From contig JAGCLX010000055.1 in NCBI GenBank assembly GCA_017646785.1, positions 1 to 53,642 on the forward strand: 53,642 bases of DNA, read 5' to 3'. Origin of the DNA: Alistipes sp. GTDB lineage: Bacteria; Bacteroidota; Bacteroidia; Bacteroidales; Rikenellaceae. The notes beneath the pieces were generated by a model. That model saw only the letters and a list, made by a program, of their open reading frames with translations, did not search any database and was not told the DNA's origin. This document shows positions 7,519 through 17,366 of this stretch, one piece after another. The translations under genes and the position numbers were made by a program. Positions within the stretch are counted from its first letter, which is position 1. Each line of letters opens with the position of its first letter.

Positions 7519-10142
7519 TACTTAAGAGCGTCGATTTGAGCCTTGATAGCTGCAATCTTCGCCTCTGCATCGGCCTGCTTAGCGCGCTCGTTAGCAACAA
7601 CCTTCTCGGGTGCTGACGACACGAAGCGCTCGTTAGATAGCTTCTTCATTACCGAAGCAAGGAAGCCCTCGTAGTATGTGAGGTCGTCGTTAAGCTTCTT
7701 GAGCTCTGCCTCCTTGTCGATCTGACCCTCCATGGGTACGAAGTACTGTGTGGTCTTAACGATGAATGCCGCAGCTGCGGGATCCTTCTCAGCAACTGCT
7801 GCCACCTCCTTGAGGTTGCCCATCTTAACGATTACAGCCTCGAACTCTGTGGGGTAGTTCTCGTCGGCGATGTAGTTCAATGCAAGCGCCTCCTTCTGAG
7901 CGATGTTCTTCTGCTTGCGGATGTTACGTATTGCAGAGATAACCTCCTGTGCCAAGCCGAAGCGTGCGATGATTGCTGTGTTAGCCTCACGCTCAGCCTT
8001 AGGCTGCTGTGCGATGACGATAGACTTAACATCTGCTTCTGGCTTGAGGTCCTGCCAGATCTCCTCTGTCACGAAAGGCATGAAGGGGTGCATAAGACGA
8101 AGCAACTGATCGAAGTAGTGCTTTGTGCTTGCAAGGGTCTTTGCGTCGATAGGTGCCTGATATGCTGGCTTGACCATCTCCAAATACCAGCCGCTGAAGT
8201 CATCCCAGAACAAGCGGTAGAGCTCTGTGAAGGCCTCAGAGATGCGGTACTGTGCCATGAGGTGGTTGATGCGCTCGATGCGCTCCAACATAACCTCGTC
8301 GAACCATGTGATAGCCTGCTTCGATGCCTCGGGCTGTGCAATAGTAGCGTCTACCTCCCACATGTTTACAAGGCGGTATGCGTTCCATATCTTGTTGCAG
8401 AAGTTACGACCCTGCTCGCAGAGTGCCTCGTCAAACATAACGTCGTTACCTGCAGACGCCGACATGAGCATTGCGATACGCATGCCATCGGCACCATACT
8501 TAGCGATAAGGTCGAGGGGATCGGGTGAGTTACCCAACTGCTTCGACATCTTACGGCCGAGCTTATCGCGCACGATACCGGTGAAGTATACGTTAGAGAA
8601 TGGCTTCTCGTTGCGCCACTCATAACCTGCCATGATCATGCGGGCAATCCAGAAGAAGATGATGTCTGGACCTGTAACAAGGTCGTTAGTGGGGTAGTAG
8701 TACTCGATCTCAGGGTTGTTAGGATTGCGGATACCATCGAATACAGAGATAGGCCACAACCACGATGAGAACCATGTGTCGAGCACATCCTCATCCTGGC
8801 GAAGGTCTGCCATAGTGATTGATGAATCCTTCTCCTGAGCAAGGCGCAATGCCTCCTCGGCAGTCTCTGCTACGACATAACCACCCTTAGGAAGGTAGTA
8901 TGCAGGGATGCGGTGACCCCACCACAACTGGCGAGAGATACACCAGTCCTTGATGTTCTCCATCCAGTGGCGGTATGTGTTCTTATACTTTGTAGGTACG
9001 AACTTGATGACGTCCTCCAATACGGCTGCTGTAGCTGGCTTTGCAAGCTCCTCCATAGAGAGGAACCACTGCATAGAGAGCTTAGGCTCGATGGCAACGC
9101 CTGTACGCTCCGAATAACCCACGTTGTTGGTGTATGGCTCAACCTTCTCCATGAGGCCTGCAGCTGTGAGGTCGCCCTCGATAACCTTGCGGCACTCGAA
9201 GCGGTCTACGCCTACGTACATGCCCACCTTGTCGTTGATTGTACCATTGTCGTTGAAGATGTCGATAGCCTCCAAGCCATACTTCTCGCCAAGCATATAG
9301 TCGTTTACGTCGTGCGCAGGGGTTACCTTCAACGCACCAGTACCGAACTCAAGGTCTACATACTCGTCGCGGATAACGGGAATTGAGCGACCAACCAATG
9401 GTACGATAACACGTGCATCGGCTGGAAGGTCTTTGTAGCGCTCGTCGTTGGGGTTAACGCAGAGGGCTGTATCGCCGAGGATAGTCTCGGGACGTGTTGT
9501 AGCAACCACGATATACTTATCCGAGCCCTCAATCTTGTAGCGCAAGTAGTACAACTTACCCTGTGACTCCTTGTAGATTACCTCCTCGTCTGAAAGGGCT
9601 GTCTGTGCCGATGGATCCCAGTTCACCATGCGTACACCGCGGTAGATGCGGCCTTTGTTGTAGAGGTCCACGAATACCTTAAGTACGCTGGCTGAACGCT
9701 CCTCATCCATTGTGAAGCATGTGCGCTCCCAGTCGCACGACGCACCGAGCTTGCGCAACTGCTGCAAGATGATGCCACCATGCTTCTCCTTCCACTCCCA
9801 AGCGTGCTTGAGGAACTCCTCGCGTGTGAGTGATGCCTTGTCGATACCCTCAGCCTTGAGCTTTGCTACAACCTTAGCCTCTGTAGCGATAGATGCGTGG
9901 TCGGTACCAGGTACCCAGCAGGCATTCTTGCCCTGCATGCGCGCACGACGCACGAGTACATCCTGCAACGTATTGTTGAGCATATGGCCCATGTGGAGCA
10001 TGCCCGTTACATTGGGGGGAGGAATAACGATGGTGTATGGCTCGCGAGCGTCGGGCTCCGAGTGGAAAAGGTTGTTATCAATCCAGAAGTCGTACCACTT
10101 CTGCTCGATTAATTCGGGTGAATACTTGTCTGCTAACTGCAT
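7518..10142 (-). CDS. valS: Valyl-tRNA synthetase
   Basis: Charges tRNA-Val. The 874-residue protein has the class I signature HMGH (50-53) within [13 protein letters not shown], the KMSKQ version of the KMSKS loop near 530, and the CP1 editing domain between them ([10 protein letters not shown]). It ends in the valine-specific C-terminal coiled coil (from about residue 808). The leader carries a strong minus-strand promoter (10226-10256) and, at the predicted transcript start, a long alternating purine-pyrimidine palindrome. rnhA follows with a 1-bp overlap. Confidence 0.97.
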   Translation of the reverse strand: MQLADKYSPELIEQKWYDFWIDNNLFHSEPDAREPYTIVIPPPNVTGMLHMGHMLNNTLQDVLVRRARMQGKNACWVPGTDHASIATEAKVVAKLKAEGIDKASLTREEFLKHAWEWKEKHGGIILQQLRKLGASCDWERTCFTMDEERSASVLKVFVDLYNKGRIYRGVRMVNWDPSAQTALSDEEVIYKESQGKLYYLRYKIEGSDKYIVVATTRPETILGDTALCVNPNDERYKDLPADARVIVPLVGRSIPVIRDEYVDLEFGTGALKVTPAHDVNDYMLGEKYGLEAIDIFNDNGTINDKVGMYVGVDRFECRKVIEGDLTAAGLMEKVEPYTNNVGYSERTGVAIEPKLSMQWFLSMEELAKPATAAVLEDVIKFVPTKYKNTYRHWMENIKDWCISRQLWWGHRIPAYYLPKGGYVVAETAEEALRLAQEKDSSITMADLRQDEDVLDTWFSSWLWPISVFDGIRNPNNPEIEYYYPTNDLVTGPDIIFFWIARMIMAGYEWRNEKPFSNVYFTGIVRDKLGRKMSKQLGNSPDPLDLIAKYGADGMRIAMLMSASAGNDVMFDEALCEQGRNFCNKIWNAYRLVNMWEVDATIAQPEASKQAITWFDEVMLERIERINHLMAQYRISEAFTELYRLFWDDFSGWYLEMVKPAYQAPIDAKTLASTKHYFDQLLRLMHPFMPFVTEEIWQDLKPEADVKSIVIAQQPKAEREANTAIIARFGLAQEVISAIRNIRKQKNIAQKEALALNYIADENYPTEFEAVIVKMGNLKEVAAVAEKDPAAAAFIVKTTQYFVPMEGQIDKEAELKKLNDDLTYYEGFLASVMKKLSNERFVSSAPEKVVANERAKQADAEAKIAAIKAQIDALK

Positions 10143-10184
10143 AACTATTTATGTTTTTGTTTGTTGTATTCAAAAATGTCTCTT

Positions 10185-10220
10185 TGCGTGCGTATATGCG
10201 TATACGTATATGCGCACACA
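10185..10220. repeat. 36-nt alternating purine-pyrimidine tract and near-palindrome at the valS transcript start
   Basis: Every base from 10185 to 10220 alternates pyrimidine and purine. Within it, 10188-10217 is a 30-nt near-perfect palindrome with two imperfect positions per arm; these are G.U wobbles on the plus strand and A.C mismatches on the minus strand. Such tracts favour left-handed (Z) DNA or cruciforms under negative supercoiling. Confidence 0.8.
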
Positions 10221-10225
10221 ACCGA

Positions 10226-10256
10226 CAAAGATATGAAAAATGTCGTTATTGGACAA
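10226..10256 (-). promoter_or_regulatory. valS-rnhA promoter
   Basis: Minus strand TATCTTTG (-7 box, 10226-10233) with TTG (10254-10256) 20 nt upstream fits the Bacteroidota housekeeping consensus. Transcription would start near 10219, at the edge of the palindrome. Confidence 0.65.
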
Positions 10257-10296
10257 TAAGTGCCAGGTATTTTTTTGCAAAAGGATCGCATGCTGT

Positions 10297-10337
10297 ATAA
10301 AAAATAGTGGGCACTCGATAATCGAGTACCCACTATT
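10297..10337 (-). terminator. Terminator of lpxK-ssb
   Basis: AATAGTGGG (10303-10311) pairs with CCCACTATT (10329-10337), continued by ACTCGAT/ATCGAGT after a mismatch. On the minus strand a run of six T (10297-10302) follows. Confidence 0.85.
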
Positions 10338-10357
10338 CGTAGTATACATTTCGTTTG

Positions 10358-10870
10358 TTAGAATGGAAGATCTTCAACTTCATCCGCAGGCATTACTGGA
10401 GCCATGGGCTGTGGAATTGGCTGTGGAGCGGGCTGCTGCTGGAAGGCCTGTGTGGGCTGTTGAAAGTTCTGCACTGGCTGCTGGAAGTTCTGCGTAGGTT
10501 GCTGATAACCACCCTGATAAGCGGGCTGCTGTGGTGCGCTATCCTGGCGACGACCAAGGAGCTTGAGCTCATCGGCAACGATCTCTGTGGCAAAGTGCTT
10601 CTGTCCATCGCGCTCCCACTCGCGGCTGCGTAGGCGACCCTCGATATATATCTGAGAACCCTTGTGTACATACTTGTCAACCACCTCGGCAAGACCGCGC
10701 CATAGGGTTACGGTGTGCCACTCGGTGTGCTCTGTGTTCTCGTTTGTTTGGCGATTGAATATACGCTCTGTTGTAGCAAGACGTATGCGGGCAACCTTAA
10801 CGCCGGTTTCGAGGCTACGAACCTCGGGGTCCATGCCCACATTACCCACCAATATAACTTTGTTAATCAT
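10358..10870 (-). CDS. ssb: Single-stranded DNA-binding protein
   Basis: Binds ssDNA in replication and repair. From ATG 10870 the protein has 170 residues: an OB-fold beginning MINKVILVGNVGMDPEVRS, the EWHTVTLWRGLAEVVDKYVHKGSQIYIEGRL core split over residues 49-80, and a Gln/Pro-rich tail. It ends in the acidic protein-docking tip EVEDLPF. An upstream in-frame start (10918) would add an uncharacteristic extension. It lies 87 bp after lpxK on the same strand, with a terminator after it. Confidence 0.95.
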   Translation of the reverse strand: MINKVILVGNVGMDPEVRSLETGVKVARIRLATTERIFNRQTNENTEHTEWHTVTLWRGLAEVVDKYVHKGSQIYIEGRLRSREWERDGQKHFATEIVADELKLLGRRQDSAPQQPAYQGGYQQPTQNFQQPVQNFQQPTQAFQQQPAPQPIPQPMAPVMPADEVEDLPF

Positions 10871-10957
10871 AGATATAGTGCTCTTAAGTGTTGTTTTCGA
10901 TATAAGTTGTGTGTTCAAAATCTATGCAACGATGTTCACCATCTCCGATGTAAATAG

Positions 10958-12049
10958 CTACTCCTCGTCAACGATAGATTTATTTTTGTTTTTGCCCCTC
11001 TTGTCGCTTCTCTCTTTGTATTTGATCTCGGCAATCAGGCTTGCTACGAAGTCGTCGCGTTCGGGGCCTTCAACCAGCGACATCGCTATGGGCTGGTAGT
11101 AGAGTGCGCGCATCATCTTTTCGGGCATGCGCATGTTGCGCAGACGGATGGCATCCTTCTCAGTGGTGAGTATGAATGCTCGAGGATGCTCATTTAGAAG
11201 TGCATATATGCGTTTTAGATCGCTCGTGGTGAAGTGATGGTGGTCGGGGAAGATGACCTTGTCGACAATGGCATATCGAGTCTCTGCCTCGCGAATGAAG
11301 GGTCGAGGATTGCCTATGCCCGACACAAGGATGGCTTGCTGTGATAGATATGGCTTCTCCTGGTCCTTGAATGCGAAAATCGGCTGTATGCTAAGAGGCT
11401 CGATGTTCGAGAAGTATACCTTTTGATACGCTATCTGTCGCAACTTGTTGTGCCATAGTCGCTTATCGAGGGGTTTCATGTCCTCGGTGCATTTGGTCAC
11501 GATGAAGAAATGCGCCACTGAAAGTCGTGACCTTACATCGCGCAGACGACCCAAGGGGAGCATGTTGTCGCTATCCAAGGGGCGAGTTGAGTCGACAATG
11601 ATGATGTTGACCTTGGCCTTAACTCTTCGGTGCTGGAAGCCATCGTCCATGACGATGAGGTTTACTTCGGGGTGCTCCTTGCGGATGCGTTCGATGCCAG
11701 CGACTCTATCCTCGCACACCACGACCACGACGTTTGGGAACTTTAGCTTCATCTGAAGAGGCTCATCACCCACATCTGTGTATATGTCGTTGACGCTTAC
11801 TTCGCGATAGCCCTTTGTTGCACGGCCGTAGCCGCGTGAGAGGATGGCTATGTTGTAGTGGCTTGCCAAAGATAGGAGAATGAACTCCGCTGTGGGGGTC
11901 TTGCCTGTGCCACCCACGGTGATGTTACCCACGCACACAATGGGGATATCGAAGGAGTAACTCTTGAAGATACCCCAGTCGTAGAGGCGATGTCGGATGA
12001 CAATCATCAGTGTGTATATCCACGATATTATGCGTTTGATAAACTCCAT
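10958..12049 (-). CDS. lpxK: Tetraacyldisaccharide 4'-kinase (lipid A synthesis)
   Basis: Phosphorylates the 4' position of the lipid A disaccharide at the inner membrane. The 363-residue protein has an N-terminal membrane-associated helix and the P-loop GNITVGGTGKTP (41-52). The following SRGYGR and DDGFQHR motifs are the LpxK signatures for substrate and catalysis. The tail is strongly basic (KYKERSDKRGKNKNK). It has a good promoter at 12090-12121 and precedes ssb. Its presence agrees with lpxD at 48143. Confidence 0.95.
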   Translation of the reverse strand: MEFIKRIISWIYTLMIVIRHRLYDWGIFKSYSFDIPIVCVGNITVGGTGKTPTAEFILLSLASHYNIAILSRGYGRATKGYREVSVNDIYTDVGDEPLQMKLKFPNVVVVVCEDRVAGIERIRKEHPEVNLIVMDDGFQHRRVKAKVNIIIVDSTRPLDSDNMLPLGRLRDVRSRLSVAHFFIVTKCTEDMKPLDKRLWHNKLRQIAYQKVYFSNIEPLSIQPIFAFKDQEKPYLSQQAILVSGIGNPRPFIREAETRYAIVDKVIFPDHHHFTTSDLKRIYALLNEHPRAFILTTEKDAIRLRNMRMPEKMMRALYYQPIAMSLVEGPERDDFVASLIAEIKYKERSDKRGKNKNKSIVDEE

Positions 12050-12089
12050 ATCACTGTTTTACTGTGTACGCCATAATGACGCTATCGGT

Positions 12090-12121
12090 CAAAGGTAGTG
12101 CTTATTTTCGTAATGACCAAA
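12090..12121 (-). promoter_or_regulatory. lpxK promoter
   Basis: Minus strand TACCTTTG (12090-12097) with TTTG (12118-12121) 20 nt upstream, an excellent match to the Bacteroidota consensus. Confidence 0.7.
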
Positions 12122-12205
12122 TAATATGGCGTTTTTGCAGATAAAATGGTAGAATATCCCCACAATGTTACAGTAAAAATAAAAAAAATAGTATCTTTGC
12201 CCATT

Positions 12206-13504
12206 ATGAAAATTATTACTCGTATTTCCCTACTCCTAATGCTTGTGAGCATGGTGGCGTGTGGCGGAGGCTCATCCGACAACAAGAGCAATGGCGGAGA
12301 AAATGGTGCTGCGGGCAAGGTCAGTGAGCCCCAGTATTTGTATGGCATAGACATCAAGGGCTACAACATATTGAACGACACGGTGCGCTCGGGAGAGACC
12401 GTAGGTGGTATGTTGGGTCGCAGGGGTGTATCTCCCGTTATGGTTGACCGCCTGGATAAGGCTTCGGCGGATGTCTTCCCATTGCGTAAGATACGTGCAG
12501 ACAAGGCCTATACCACGTTCATGCGTACGGTGAGCGATTCGCTGGGTGAGCGCGAGGTGCTCGACTACCTTGTCTATCACATCGATGCTATTGAGTATGT
12601 TACATTTGGCTTCCATGGTGACTCAGTCTCTATTACAAAGGGTCAGAACCCCGTGGAGATAGTGCGTCAGCGTCGTGAGGCGGTCATCAACTCGTCGCTG
12701 TGGGGTGCTATTATGGAGCAGAATATGCCCTATGCACTTGCTGCAGAGGTAGAGGATATATATCAGTGGACCGTCGATTTCTTCGGTATCCAGGCCGGTG
12801 ATTCGTTTGCTGTAGTCTACGACGAGAAGTTTGTAAATGGCGAGTCTGTCGGTGTGGGTAGAGTGTGGGGTGCTCTGTTTAAGCATGGCGGTAAGGAGTA
12901 CTACGCTATCCCCTATGCTCAGGAACAAGGTAAGTTACGCTACTGGGAGGCTAATGGTGAGTCGCTTCGCAAGCAGCTGTTGAAGGCTCCATTGAAGTAT
13001 ACTCGCATCAGCTCTAAGTTCTCAAATGCACGTCTTCACCCCGTTCATAAGGTATATCGCCCTCATCATGGTGTTGACTATGCTGCACCCTCGGGCACAC
13101 CAGTACACTCTGTGGCTGATGGTACCGTGGTGTTCGCTGGTTGGGGTGGTGGCGGTGGTAACACCATAAAAATTAAGCATGCCGGTAACCTCCAGACAGG
13201 ATACCTCCACCTTAGAGGCTTTGCTAAGGGTATTAAAGTGGGTGCTAAGGTATCACAAGGTCAACTTATTGGTTATGTGGGCTCTACTGGTACATCTACA
13301 GGTCCACACCTCGACTATCGTATCTGGAAAAATGGTAAGGCTATAGACCCTCTAAAGGTGCCACAAGAGCCTGCTGAGCCTATCACAAATGCACACAAGG
13401 AGCGTTTCGAAGCAGTGCGTGATAGGGTCGTTGCTGAGCTTCGCGGAGATGAGGTAGAGGGTGGTGTCATCAGCGATGAGGATATCTTCCCTAACGGTAA
13501 GTAG
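12206..13504 (+). CDS. M23-family (LytM-like) peptidase, lipoprotein
   Basis: From ATG 12206 the 432-residue protein starts with a lipoprotein signal ending MVAC (Cys19), so it should be membrane-anchored in the envelope. Residues about 35-170 resemble the OapA/LysM-like N-terminal region of cell-wall M23 enzymes. The C-terminal LytM domain has HHGVDYAAPSG (H288, D292), a catalytic-type His in YLHL (H335), and GPHLDYRIW (H368). The last motif reads HxD rather than HxH, replacing a usual zinc ligand. It probably trims or regulates peptidoglycan cross-links. A TATCTTTG box ends only 7 bp before the ATG, so the mRNA may be almost leaderless. YhbP-like and ispD follow closely. Confidence 0.88.
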   Translation: MKIITRISLLLMLVSMVACGGGSSDNKSNGGENGAAGKVSEPQYLYGIDIKGYNILNDTVRSGETVGGMLGRRGVSPVMVDRLDKASADVFPLRKIRADKAYTTFMRTVSDSLGEREVLDYLVYHIDAIEYVTFGFHGDSVSITKGQNPVEIVRQRREAVINSSLWGAIMEQNMPYALAAEVEDIYQWTVDFFGIQAGDSFAVVYDEKFVNGESVGVGRVWGALFKHGGKEYYAIPYAQEQGKLRYWEANGESLRKQLLKAPLKYTRISSKFSNARLHPVHKVYRPHHGVDYAAPSGTPVHSVADGTVVFAGWGGGGGNTIKIKHAGNLQTGYLHLRGFAKGIKVGAKVSQGQLIGYVGSTGTSTGPHLDYRIWKNGKAIDPLKVPQEPAEPITNAHKERFEAVRDRVVAELRGDEVEGGVISDEDIFPNGK

Positions 13505-13512
13505 TGAGTGCC

Positions 13513-13926
13513 ATGGATGAGCGTTTTGTAAAGTTTATAAAGAAGCACCATGTGTTGACTCTTGCTACGGTAAATGGTAAGGGTGAACCCTATGTTGCCA
13601 ACTGCTTCTATGCCTACGACGCTAAGCGTAACGTGCTGGTGTTTACCTCAGATACGACGACACGTCATGGTGCGGAGATGGCTGCGAATGCTAACGTGGC
13701 AATATCCATAGTCCTCGAGACACGTATCGTGGGCCGTGTGCAGGGTGTGCAGATTGTGGGCATGGCTGAGCGTGGTGACGATGAGGCACGCAGGAGCTAC
13801 ATCAAAAGATTTCCTTATGCAGCAGCAGCCCCTCTTGAATTATGGATGGTGCGTCCATCGATGATGAAACTCACGGACAATACGCTTGGTTTTGGTAAAA
13901 AGTTGATATGGCAAAGCGAGGAGTAA
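13513..13926 (+). CDS. YhbP/UPF0306-type flavin-barrel protein
   Basis: From ATG 13513 (an in-frame GTG at 13504 overlaps the previous stop) the protein has 137 residues. It matches the pyridoxamine-phosphate-oxidase-like split barrel, and specifically the YhbP group through the C-terminal DNTLGFGKKLIW motif and the early HVLTLATVNGKGEPYVANCFY segment. Members bind FMN or related cofactors; the substrate is unknown. It overlaps the start of ispD by 19 bp, so translation is probably coupled. Confidence 0.82.
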   Translation: MDERFVKFIKKHHVLTLATVNGKGEPYVANCFYAYDAKRNVLVFTSDTTTRHGAEMAANANVAISIVLETRIVGRVQGVQIVGMAERGDDEARRSYIKRFPYAAAAPLELWMVRPSMMKLTDNTLGFGKKLIWQSEE

Positions 13927-14585
13927 TAATCGTGGCAGGTGGCTCGGGAAGTCGCATGCAGTCGGCACTGCCCAAGCAGTTTTTGATGCTCGGGGGTGTG
14001 CCTGTCGTTGCGCGCACGATAAATAGGTGTAGTGAGGCGCTTCCAGGTGCTGAGATAGTGGTTGTTTTACCCGAGGAGCACATCGAACTATGGAGGAACC
14101 TTAGGGCCCGTTTCGATGTTGCACCTCATACCATCGTTGCTGGCGGCAAGGAGCGTTTCTACTCGGTGCTAAATGGCATCAAGGCTCTATCAGAGGAGGT
14201 GGAGTATATTGCCGTTCATGATGGAGTAAGAGCCATGGCAACCAAGAAGTTAATTATCCGCACTATGCTTGCGGTTGAGGAGCATGATGCTGTGATACCG
14301 GTTGTGGATGTGGTGGATTCGTACCGTCGTGTATGTGCTAATGGGTCGGCAATAGTACCGCGCGCAGAGCTACGCATAGTGCAGACACCTCAGGTGTTCC
14401 GTGCGAAGGTGTTGCGTAGGGCATACGACGCGGAGTTCAACTCTGCATTTACGGATGACGCCTCGGTCGTTGAGGCTGCGGGAGGGTATATAACACTCGT
14501 GGAGGGTGAGCGCACAAATATAAAGCTAACTACTCCCGAGGATATGGCCTACGCGGAGTGGTTGATAGAGAGTGGGGTGGTATAG
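13908..14585 (+). CDS. ispD: 2-C-methyl-D-erythritol 4-phosphate cytidylyltransferase
   Basis: Makes CDP-methylerythritol in the non-mevalonate isoprenoid pathway. The 225-residue protein has the nucleotide-binding GGSGSRM (11-17) with Lys23 in LPKQFL, HDGVRA, VVDSYRRV and the C-terminal NIKLTTPEDM signature. It is the last gene of the M23-YhbP-ispD unit and is followed by a strong hairpin. Confidence 0.95.
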   Translation: MAKRGVIIVAGGSGSRMQSALPKQFLMLGGVPVVARTINRCSEALPGAEIVVVLPEEHIELWRNLRARFDVAPHTIVAGGKERFYSVLNGIKALSEEVEYIAVHDGVRAMATKKLIIRTMLAVEEHDAVIPVVDVVDSYRRVCANGSAIVPRAELRIVQTPQVFRAKVLRRAYDAEFNSAFTDDASVVEAAGGYITLVEGERTNIKLTTPEDMAYAEWLIESGVV

Positions 14586-14622
14586 CGCGCCTACTCTTTA
14601 GTAAATGTTATACCAATATATA

Positions 14623-14664
14623 ATAAGAGGACTGCTCGATACAACCAACGGGCAGTCCTCTTAT
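14623..14664. terminator. Convergent hairpin between ispD and the DUF4923 gene
   Basis: A 13-bp perfect stem, ATAAGAGGACTGC (14623-14635) with GCAGTCCTCTTAT (14652-14664). T-tracts are weak on both sides. It sits between convergent genes and probably serves both. Confidence 0.6.
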
Positions 14665-14685
14665 CATTACCTAATTTCACAACTT

Positions 14686-15324
14686 CTACTGCTTACAATA
14701 ATATGTCGTGATGTAGATACCTGGGAAGCTGTCTACAACGCTCTTTACCGTGAGGTAGGTCTGGTCATTCATCGCCTCTGGGGCTATTGTAGCAACTGTC
14801 TTTACCACGTCCTCAGCATTTAGCATAAGACCCAATTTGCCATCCTTCATCTTGATAAAACCGCTGCACTCAACCGTGGCGTTGTTGAGCTTAACTTCTA
14901 TATCAACATGGGCGTTTGTGGCGTTGTAGCTGTAACTGCACTCGTAGGTGTAGTCACCATAGCAGATGCAACCCTTGCCATTGCTACGTAGTGTGATAGA
15001 GTAGCATCCCGATGTGATGCCCGCAGCCACAATCTCCTGCTGCAGATAGTACTCCGCTTGTGAGATGGCTGTGCTGGCAAGGGTGTTGTTGCCCAGATAC
15101 TCGATGTCGAAGTTGCTGTAGCTCCACACACCGAAGACCTTACTCTTGCTTGGGGCCTCCTCTGCAAGTGTCTGGTATGGCGATTTTGTGGGCTTAGAAA
15201 CAACCTTACTACCCAACATACTGCCAATCTTTGAGAGGTCGAACTGTGCTGTTGCGCTCTCGGGCATAGCCACGATACCCACAAGGGCTATTACGGCTGT
15301 GATAATTGCTCTTCTCATACTCAT
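14686..15324 (-). CDS. DUF4923 family exported protein
   Basis: From ATG 15324 (ATG 15318 is equally possible) the 212-residue protein begins with a cleavable signal, MRRAIITAVIALVGIVA, ending near ATAQF. It then has the KVFGVWSYSNFDIEYLG segment characteristic of DUF4923, and later the SITLRSNGKGCICYGDYTYEC beta region. The family is almost confined to Bacteroidota and its function is unknown. A longer in-frame extension to 15525 lacks any start signal and would mask the signal peptide. It lies 85 bp downstream of nadE and may share its transcript. Confidence 0.8.
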   Translation of the reverse strand: MSMRRAIITAVIALVGIVAMPESATAQFDLSKIGSMLGSKVVSKPTKSPYQTLAEEAPSKSKVFGVWSYSNFDIEYLGNNTLASTAISQAEYYLQQEIVAAGITSGCYSITLRSNGKGCICYGDYTYECSYSYNATNAHVDIEVKLNNATVECSGFIKMKDGKLGLMLNAEDVVKTVATIAPEAMNDQTYLTVKSVVDSFPGIYITTYYCKQ

Positions 15325-15409
15325 AGAGTTGTATATATAAAAGGCTTCGGATGCCACTTCGACACCCGAAGCCTCGGTATAATTAACGCTATCTAAGCCA
15401 ACTATATTG

Positions 15410-17344
15410 TTATAGCTCAGCCTCAATCTCGTCGATCTCCTGCAACCATGCGCGTGACTCTGCATCTGATGGCATGTGGAGGTCGCCACGTGGTGAAAGA
15501 CCCACAGCTCCAACCTTAGGACCATCGGGCATTGCCGAGCGCTTAAACTGCTGAGAGAAGAAGCGGCGGAAGAAGACCTTGAGCCACTTCAAAATAGTAG
15601 CCTTGTCGAAACGATCCTCAAAGGCGATAGTAGCCAGCATAAATATCTTCGCAGGGGTGTAGCGACGACGCAGTGCGCAGTAGAGGAAGAAGTCGTGGAG
15701 GTCGTATGGACCTACGATATCCTCGGTCTGCTGTGTGATGGTGTTGCCATCGGCGGGGAGAAGCTCGGGGCTCACGGGTGTAGCTACAACGTCACGCAAT
15801 GCCTCGCGCAAGGTGCCCTCAGCACGATTCTCGGCATACCAATCAACCATGTGCTTAACCAATGTCTTGGGAACAGAGGCGTTGATGCCATACATAGACA
15901 TCTGGTCGCCGTTGTATGTTGCCCAGCCGAGTGCTAACTCGCTCATGTCGCCAGTGCCGATAACCATGCCGCCGCACATGTTTGCTACGTCCATGAGTAT
16001 CTGTGTGCGCTCGCGTGCCTGAGAGTTCTCGTATGCCACAGAGCGTGCGTCAACGTCGAGGCCTATATCCTTAAAGTGCTGCTCGCAAGCATCCTTGATG
16101 GGTATCTCGCGGAGCGTACAGCCCAACTCGCGCACCATTGTAAGTGCGTTCTGGTATGTGCGGTCTGTAGTGCCAAAGCCTGGCATTGTAACGCCTATGA
16201 TACCCTTGCGGTCGAGGCCCAAGAGGTCGTAGGTGTCGCATACGGCAAGCAGTGCCAATGTAGAGTCGAGGCCTCCAGAGATGCCGATAACGGCATTCTT
16301 GCAGTTGGTGTGCTCAAGACGCTGAGCCAAGCCTGCGCTCTGAATAGCGAATACCTCCTTGCAGTGTGCTGCGCGTGCCTCCTTGTTCTCGGGAACAAAG
16401 TAGATAGGCTCGATATGACGGCGCACGCGGTCGGTGCGTACAATCTCGTCTACGTCAATCTCCACCACGCGCATCTCGGGTGCCTCGGGGTAGTAGAATG
16501 TGTTGCGTGCAGCACGACGTGTAGAGATGTACTCCACGTCGATGTCGGAGATGACCATGCGGTCGTTGCGCACGAAGCGCTCGCTAACGCCCAACACCCT
16601 ACCAAGCTCTGCAACAACGGCATTACCCGCAAATACAAGGTCGCTCGATGACTCGCCATGTCCCGACGATGCATAGACGTATGCTGCCATGGTACGTGAC
16701 GACTGCTCGGCGATAAGCGAGATGAGGTAGTCGTGCTTGCGTACCGACTCGGGTGAGGCCGAGAGGTTGAAGAGTAGCTTAGCTCCCTGTACCGCCTGGA
16801 TTGATGATGGTGGCACGGGTACCCACATATCCTCGCAAATCTCTACGCCAAACTCCACACCGTGGATGTCGAACAAGAGGTCTGCACCAAAGGGACACTC
16901 CTGGCCCGCATAGCGTATCATGCGGTCCTTAATGCCATAGCCCGATACCCACCAGCGGAGCTCCGAGAACTCGCCATAGTTGGGAATGTAGCTCTTGGGT
17001 ACGATACCCCACAGCTGTCCCTGACCGATGATAGCGGCACAGTTGTAGAGGCGGTCGGCATACACTACGGGAAGACCCACGATGCCGATAGTTGGGATGT
17101 CGGCGGTCTCCTGCATGAGCCATGCAAGAGCGCTCTCTGTGTCCTTCAAGAGCTTATTCTGTAGCACCATATCGCCGCAGGTGTAACCCACGAGCGAGAG
17201 CTCTGGCATAACGATAACCTCCACACCCTCGCGGAAGGCCTCCTGCATAATCTTGAGAGCACCCTCAGAATTGCGCTGTGCATCGGCGATATGTACACGT
17301 GGCACCGCCGCAGCAACTCTCATATATCCATATTGGTTGTTCAT
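15410..17344 (-). CDS. nadE: Glutamine-dependent NAD+ synthetase
   Basis: Converts nicotinate adenine dinucleotide to NAD+, taking ammonia from glutamine. The 644-residue protein fuses an N-terminal nitrilase-type glutaminase to the synthetase. The catalytic triad is visible as E48 (MPELSL), K117 (VPKSYIPNYGEF) and C170 (VEICEDMW). The ATP-PPase loop is ISGGLDST (355-362), followed by GTGDMSELALGW. Length is normal for the two-domain type. An imperfect inverted repeat separates it from pepT upstream. Confidence 0.97.
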   Translation of the reverse strand: MNNQYGYMRVAAAVPRVHIADAQRNSEGALKIMQEAFREGVEVIVMPELSLVGYTCGDMVLQNKLLKDTESALAWLMQETADIPTIGIVGLPVVYADRLYNCAAIIGQGQLWGIVPKSYIPNYGEFSELRWWVSGYGIKDRMIRYAGQECPFGADLLFDIHGVEFGVEICEDMWVPVPPSSIQAVQGAKLLFNLSASPESVRKHDYLISLIAEQSSRTMAAYVYASSGHGESSSDLVFAGNAVVAELGRVLGVSERFVRNDRMVISDIDVEYISTRRAARNTFYYPEAPEMRVVEIDVDEIVRTDRVRRHIEPIYFVPENKEARAAHCKEVFAIQSAGLAQRLEHTNCKNAVIGISGGLDSTLALLAVCDTYDLLGLDRKGIIGVTMPGFGTTDRTYQNALTMVRELGCTLREIPIKDACEQHFKDIGLDVDARSVAYENSQARERTQILMDVANMCGGMVIGTGDMSELALGWATYNGDQMSMYGINASVPKTLVKHMVDWYAENRAEGTLREALRDVVATPVSPELLPADGNTITQQTEDIVGPYDLHDFFLYCALRRRYTPAKIFMLATIAFEDRFDKATILKWLKVFFRRFFSQQFKRSAMPDGPKVGAVGLSPRGDLHMPSDAESRAWLQEIDEIEAEL

Positions 17345-17366
17345 AGCTTTAAGTGGTTTATGAGTT

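Noticed and set aside
14623..14664. Reading the hairpin as a gene-specific riboswitch or small RNA
   Set aside because: Simple stem between convergent genes; explained as a terminator.
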